The position numbers and the translations under genes are program-made. From FEN-1350 sp964386005 (lineage in GTDB: Bacteria; Planctomycetota; Phycisphaerae; Sedimentisphaerales; Anaerohalosphaeraceae), in assembly GCA_964386005.1 (NCBI GenBank), contig CAYLSB010000006.1, positions 50,546 to 114,545 of the forward strand: a stretch of DNA of 64,000 nt, in the 5' to 3' direction. Below, in pieces: positions 59,686 to 64,000 of the stretch. Within the stretch, counting starts at the first letter, position 1; each line of letters opens with the position of its first letter. The notes below the pieces were generated by a model, which was given only the letters and a program-made list of their open reading frames with translations, ran no database searches and had not been told where the DNA came from.

Positions 59686-62283
59686 TCAACCTTCCCAGCG
59701 AATTAAGTTCAGTTCATACGGATCGCCAAGGTCTTCATGTTTCGGTAATACCCGCAACGCAAATCCATGTTGCCCGGAAGATCGACACGGAAGGGATCCT
59801 ATAAAATAACAGGAACCATTATTGGCCGCGTTGGGCTGGAATTCCATTCGCGAAATCTCGCCATGTTCGATCTTCCCGGCGGAATTCACTACGCCGTGAA
59901 CCATCTCGACGGCCAGGTCTTCGGCCCGTAATCGACCCAGCTTGATCTTGGCCGTCACTCGTAACTGCGAACCGACTTCCAGCTCGGGTTGCTTGACATT
60001 CAACTCGCAGAGGTTTTTCCCATCATCAACATGGACATCAACCTGTTCAACGGACAGGTCCGACCACGCGTTACGGACATTGGTTTTCCACAACGACAAC
60101 GCTTTGGCGCGGGCCATTTCATCGGACATAAGATACCTCCACCTTGCCGCCGCGGGAGTGTAAAATTTCCGCGCGTATTCCGCAACCATCCGGCTGGTGT
60201 TGAACCGAGGAGCGCACCATTTTATGGTGTTTTTCATCCGCTTGATCCATCGGTGCGGAAGCTTATCCTTCGATCGGGAGTAGAAGACCGGAACGACTTC
60301 ATTTTCCAGCAGATTAAAAATCGCCTGGGACTCTACCTGGTCCTGATATTCATGGTTGTCATATTCCTCGCCGGCGCCGATGATCCAACCGCCGTCGGGA
60401 ATATACCCTTCACACCACCACCCGTCGAGGGTACTCATATTCAGAATCCCATTGACGGCGGCCTTCATTCCACTGGTGCCGCTGGCTTCCAGCGGACGCC
60501 GGGGATTGTTCAACCACACATCGACACCCTGAACCATATAACGGGCGATATCGATATCATAATCCTCAAGAAAAACAAATCGACGGCGAATGTCGTATTC
60601 CTTGGCGAAATGGTTAATTTGGCGGATCAATTCCTTCCCTTCGGTATCGCGCGGGTGCGCTTTTCCGGCGAAAACAAATTGGACCGGCCGATCCGTTTGG
60701 GTAAGGAGTTTCAGCAATCGCTGGGGCTCCCGTAATAACAGGTTACCGCGTTTATAGGTGGCGAACCGTCGGGCAAACCCGATGGTCAGCGCCTCGGGAT
60801 CGAGAATCTCATCGGCCTGTTCGATTTCCGACAGGAACGCTCCTCGCCGCTGAAGCTGACGTTTCAGACGCGCACGTGCAAATCCAACCAACCGTTCCTT
60901 GCACCGCTGATGAATCCGCCACAACTCTTCGTCCGGAACCTGATCGACGTTATGCCAGATTGACTTATCGACAACCTCGTCCAGCCATTTGGCGCCGAGA
61001 TAGCGTTCATACAAGGAGTTGATTTCGGCGCTGAGCCATGACTTGATATGTACGCCGTTGGTCACCGCCTGAATCGGAACTTCATCTTCGGGCAGGTCGG
61101 GCCATAAACCCCGCCAGATCTTCCTTGAAACCTGGCCATGAAGTTGGCTGACACCGTTTCGATAGGCGCTCATCCGTATGGCCAGAACAGGCATCTTAAA
61201 TTTTTCGGTTTCGTTTTCCGGATCGAGTCGCCCCAAACCCAGGAATTGTTTTCGATTAATCCCCAGTTTTCCGAAATAACTGCCGAAATACTTATCCATC
61301 AGTTCGACGGAGAACTCGTCATTCCCGGCGGCAACGGGCGTATGGACGGTAAAGACATTTCCCGCCTTGGCGACTTCGACGGCCTCGTCGAAGGTCATGC
61401 CCAACGTGCTTCGAAGCCGTCGAACCCGTTCGAGGGCCATAAAAGCGGCATGGCCTTCGTTCATATGGCAGACCGTCGGTTCCAGCCCCATCGCATACAG
61501 CGCTTTGAGACCTCCGATACCCAGAACCATCTCCTGACAAATCCGCATTTCGGAATCGCCTCCGTAGAGCTGTTGCGTGATCACGCGATCCTCGGGCGAA
61601 TTCATGGGGATATTGGTGTCCAGCAGATAAAGTTGAACCCGGCCAACCTCGACCTTCCAAACCTGCGCGCTGACGGTACGGCCGGGGAATTGAATGCCGA
61701 CAACCAGAGGACGTTTGCCCTTTTTTCGAATCAGCTCCATCGGCATATTATAGAAATCGTTGTCGATATAATGTTCCTGCTGCCATCCGTCCGTATTCAG
61801 ATACTGACGACAATACCCTTTCTGATACATCAGTCCCATACCCACAAGGGGCAGGCCCAGATCGGATGCGCTCTTGAGGTGGTCCCCGGCCAAAATTCCG
61901 AGACCTCCCGAATAGATCGGAATGCTTTCATGGACGCCAAACTCCGCGCTGAAATACCCGATCAGCGGACGGCCGGATTTGGCATACACTTTGTCGTACC
62001 AACTGGGCGAGTTTTTGGTTTCATCCAACGTCTCGCGGGCGGACTTGAGTTGATAGAGAAATCCTTCATTTTCAGCCAGGTCCTCCAGACGCGCCTGGGA
62101 CACCATACCGAGCATTTTGACCGGATTATGCATGCACTGCTTCCAAAGATCGTAATCGACCCGGCGAAAAATATCCATGATTTCGGTATGCCATGACCAG
62201 TAGAGGTTATTGGATACAGTCCGCAGATCTTCCAGCGTCGGAGGAAGCGAGGGTTTCACCGTGAAGGTCCTGATTGTATGCAT
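59686..62283 (-). CDS. Alpha-glucan (glycogen/maltodextrin) phosphorylase
   Basis: 865 residues, ATG at 62283 behind AAGGAAA. Releases glucose-1-phosphate from alpha-1,4-glucans. The N-terminal part (NNLYWSWHTEIMDIFRRVDY; GRPLIGYFSAEFGVHESIPI; GGLGILAGDHLKSASDLGLP) is the DUF3417-bearing alpha-glucan family phosphorylase. The C-terminal half has CHMNEGHAAF, SGTSGMKAAVNG with the PLP lysine near residue 606, and a closing beta-rich region of about 120 residues. This form is larger than archaeal homologues of about 720 residues because of that C-terminal addition. A TATAAT box lies 50 bases upstream (62334-62329) but its -35 is weak. Convergent with the PTS gene. Confidence 0.93.
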   Translation of the reverse strand: MHTIRTFTVKPSLPPTLEDLRTVSNNLYWSWHTEIMDIFRRVDYDLWKQCMHNPVKMLGMVSQARLEDLAENEGFLYQLKSARETLDETKNSPSWYDKVYAKSGRPLIGYFSAEFGVHESIPIYSGGLGILAGDHLKSASDLGLPLVGMGLMYQKGYCRQYLNTDGWQQEHYIDNDFYNMPMELIRKKGKRPLVVGIQFPGRTVSAQVWKVEVGRVQLYLLDTNIPMNSPEDRVITQQLYGGDSEMRICQEMVLGIGGLKALYAMGLEPTVCHMNEGHAAFMALERVRRLRSTLGMTFDEAVEVAKAGNVFTVHTPVAAGNDEFSVELMDKYFGSYFGKLGINRKQFLGLGRLDPENETEKFKMPVLAIRMSAYRNGVSQLHGQVSRKIWRGLWPDLPEDEVPIQAVTNGVHIKSWLSAEINSLYERYLGAKWLDEVVDKSIWHNVDQVPDEELWRIHQRCKERLVGFARARLKRQLQRRGAFLSEIEQADEILDPEALTIGFARRFATYKRGNLLLREPQRLLKLLTQTDRPVQFVFAGKAHPRDTEGKELIRQINHFAKEYDIRRRFVFLEDYDIDIARYMVQGVDVWLNNPRRPLEASGTSGMKAAVNGILNMSTLDGWWCEGYIPDGGWIIGAGEEYDNHEYQDQVESQAIFNLLENEVVPVFYSRSKDKLPHRWIKRMKNTIKWCAPRFNTSRMVAEYARKFYTPAAARWRYLMSDEMARAKALSLWKTNVRNAWSDLSVEQVDVHVDDGKNLCELNVKQPELEVGSQLRVTAKIKLGRLRAEDLAVEMVHGVVNSAGKIEHGEISRMEFQPNAANNGSCYFIGSLPCRSSGQHGFALRVLPKHEDLGDPYELNLIRWEG

Positions 62284-62512
62284 GACAGTATTTCCTTATC
62301 TGTCGATCAATCATCTGGTTAGAAAACGATTATAATCAATTACATTCTATGAATTCATCGGTACTTTGGGCGGATATCTTAATGGGAAATCATTCGGATA
62401 TCCCGCGAAATATCCATTTCAAAAATAGATTATCGGACATGCAGAATTAATTCAGAATCAGCGGTTCTTGTGTGCGGATCGATCTATATCCGTTCATGGG
62501 GTGGAACGCTTA
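62284..62512. other. 229-base gap between phosphorylase and SNase-like gene
   Basis: Both neighbours are on the minus strand. AT-rich bases 62320-62400 contain a TATAAT box for the phosphorylase; no gene or strong hairpin was seen. Confidence 0.4.
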
Positions 62513-63481
62513 TTATCTGCCGGAGACCGATCCAGATCCCGAGAACATGTTGCCGATGTTGTTGGTCATGGAACCGGACATTCCATAATTCGATCCCATC
62601 ATAGATCCCATCGAATTCATCCCATACCCCGTACTTCGGGGCGACGTCAATTCGCTAAGATTATACACTCGTAAATTCAGGGAGTCCCCCAGGGATCTCT
62701 TGGAAGCGATCACAAGGATCTGGCCGCGTGTGGCATAAGCCAGTTGACCTTTTCCGCCATCTACGGCATTGAGCAATAATTCCAGTACCTGACCCAGCGA
62801 AATGTTCTGTAATCCGTCGATCCCGACGGGCTGATCCTGTCCGATAAAAGCGTTGTTTTGAATATCGGTCCAATTGATCATAAGGGGTAACGGCGGATTC
62901 ATACAGGTTCGAATCCGTTCAAGGGCTTCTCGAAACGGCGTACTGGATTGAATGGAGGAAACATCCACGCGCTGATCCAGAAGACTTTTCCAATTCGTGA
63001 TTCGAGCATTGCGACCATCGATTGGGGTTTTGGATCGCACAGAGGGCGATGGGCCAAGAACGACCTTCGGTTGACGTATCGTTTCGGTTACTTTCGGTGC
63101 GATCGGTACATCTTTGAAGATCGCCCATCCTTTCTGCACAAGTGTTCTTGACAGATCACATCCATCCACTTTCACATCGCACGTCAAACGAAACATACTC
63201 CCCATCTCAATTCGATCGAGACGAATTCGTTTCGAGTTCATCAGAGATTCTTCAAGGAATCGTTGTGCCTCAGATGCAAGATGTTCCGGAACCTCAATAC
63301 CACGAAGGGTAACCGACAACCTGGCCGGGCCTACCAGAGACCAGTCAGCCGCTCGACAGATGAACATCACGGGGGAACGAACCGCAATTACCTCCTTAAC
63401 CTTGCAGTCAGCATATTGAAAATGTGCATCTCCAAATACGGTTGAAGAATATACAAGTATCAAAACATATACCCATCGCAT
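62513..63481 (-). CDS. Secreted protein with SNase-like and secretin-type domains
   Basis: 322 residues, ATG at 63481 behind GAAAGGA, signal peptide VLILVYSSTVFGDA. Residues about 25-125 resemble a staphylococcal-nuclease-like domain (VTLRGIEVPEHLASEAQRFL; LVQKGWAIF), but the catalytic Arg/Glu set of true nucleases is not clearly present, so binding is more likely than cutting. About 165-275 resembles the STN/secretin N-terminal domain found in Planctomycetota (REALERIRTCMNPPLPLMIN; NISLGQVLELLLNAVDGGKG). The C-terminal 35 residues are low-complexity Gly/Ser/Met/Asn (MNSMGSMMGSNYGMSGSMTN). The combination is known to me only from planctomycete-like proteins; function unknown. Confidence 0.65.
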   Translation of the reverse strand: MRWVYVLILVYSSTVFGDAHFQYADCKVKEVIAVRSPVMFICRAADWSLVGPARLSVTLRGIEVPEHLASEAQRFLEESLMNSKRIRLDRIEMGSMFRLTCDVKVDGCDLSRTLVQKGWAIFKDVPIAPKVTETIRQPKVVLGPSPSVRSKTPIDGRNARITNWKSLLDQRVDVSSIQSSTPFREALERIRTCMNPPLPLMINWTDIQNNAFIGQDQPVGIDGLQNISLGQVLELLLNAVDGGKGQLAYATRGQILVIASKRSLGDSLNLRVYNLSELTSPRSTGYGMNSMGSMMGSNYGMSGSMTNNIGNMFSGSGSVSGR

Positions 63482-63514
63482 AATCTGTCCTTTCTACTCT
63501 GGGCCTGTCATCAT

Positions 63515-63542
63515 TTTATAGAAAAACCTTCACCAAAAACAA
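63515..63542 (-). promoter_or_regulatory. Promoter of the SNase-like gene
   Basis: On the minus strand TTGTTT (63542-63537) and TATAAA (63520-63515) are 16 bases apart, 34 bases before the start. Confidence 0.5.
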
Positions 63543-64000
63543 TAAAATTCCTCAGATTGTGTGATGCATCTCTCAACAAGTAAGGTCTGATAACCATGCC
63601 AACAAAATATGTCGCTATAAAATTGTCATTTTTTTGTCGCTGCAACGATCGGACATATTGTGAAATGAGGAATATTAACTAAGAAGATTTTCACATTAAC
63701 CGATAACGGAAAATATATAATTTTTTTAATATATTATGGCAAATTTATAAGCAATTATAAATACCAATGAACAATATTCAAGACCCACGTTGTTTTCAAC
63801 ATGTAATTGTGAATTCTACATTTCGGGACTTTTTCTGTTCAATATAAGGTTACGCCTTTGGGCATACACAATTGTATTCACTTATCGAATTCGAAATTGT
63901 TGTCGAGGAAGGATCGTGAACATGGTATGCACTTCCCAAAGAAAGGATGTATAATTAAGCTTCTTTCCGTACATTTTTAATGAATTTTTTGACGGTGTCA
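63543..64000. other. AT-rich terminal region without a supported gene
   Basis: This stretch is clearly richer in A and T than the rest of the window, with runs such as ATATATAATTTTTTTAATATATT at about 63710-63735. A GAGGAAGGATCG ribosome-like site at 63903-63914 leads into a frame of only 10 codons. The next gene probably lies beyond the window and this is its upstream region. No tRNA or repeat was seen. Confidence 0.4.

Noticed and set aside
63898..63953. Ribosome-like site and a 10-codon frame near the right end
   Set aside because: The frame stops after 10 codons, and no second start in phase follows.
1..64000. CRISPR arrays, insertion sequences, tRNA or rRNA genes
   Set aside because: No repeated spacer pattern, transposase, cloverleaf or rRNA signature was seen by eye on either strand.

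Overview
The window looks like a chromosomal segment of a free-living, saccharolytic bacterium of the PVC group, most likely Planctomycetota of the Phycisphaerae/Sedimentisphaerales type. This is inferred from gene content: eleven Tat-signal proteins, seven of them Gfo/Idh/MocA oxidoreductases, together with 3-keto-disaccharide hydrolase (DUF1080) proteins, ThuA-like proteins and two DUF6807 proteins, mixed with ordinary housekeeping genes. Base composition is moderate. No mobile element, CRISPR array, rRNA or tRNA was seen.

Region 1 (1-31466, all minus strand) is a carbohydrate-catabolism island. It carries seven Tat-exported Gfo/Idh/MocA dehydrogenases, four proteins with DUF1080 domains (one alone, three fused to a TIM barrel, HEAT repeats, or a second DUF1080 plus ThuA), two stand-alone ThuA proteins, two DUF6807 proteins, an enolase-superfamily enzyme and a TIM-barrel isomerase/lyase. 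Inside it lie a sugar module (NCS1-type permease, FGGY kinase, FucI-like isomerase) and a membrane electron-transfer pair (seven-heme cytochrome c plus cytochrome b). Strong terminators at 14209-14244 and 6945-6984 divide it into transcription units. The domain set matches the known oxidise-cleave-reduce chemistry of 3-keto-glycoside metabolism. The exported dehydrogenases and the DUF1080, HEAT and ThuA proteins all carry export signals, so I infer that most of the pathway runs outside the cytoplasm.

Region 2 (32041-40106) holds two convergent secreted glycoside-hydrolase-like proteins (one resembling GH50/GH42), three tandem Tat-exported aldo/keto-reductase-like paralogues that lack the AKR active-site pair, and a PfkB kinase.

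Region 3 (40231-51846, minus strand) is the glycine cleavage operon gcvT-gcvH-X-gcvPA-gcvPB, preceded by a good promoter. X is a membrane-anchored protein resembling linalool dehydratase/isomerase. Upstream lies a catabolic group: a fused Old Yellow Enzyme/dihydropyrimidine-dehydrogenase-type flavoprotein, an Nramp-like transporter without the metal motif, an SDR and a KDPG-aldolase-like enzyme.

Region 4 (51964-64000) is more housekeeping: an HNH nuclease, rpsO-pnp, a cold-shock protein, a sigma-54 activator whose receiver domain has Asn in place of the phosphorylated Asp, a class IV aminotransferase, rplU (without rpmA), a PTS EIIA protein behind a promoter with a perfect 16-bp palindrome, a glycogen/alpha-glucan phosphorylase, and an SNase-like/secretin-like secreted protein. 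The last 520 bases are AT-rich and show no gene.
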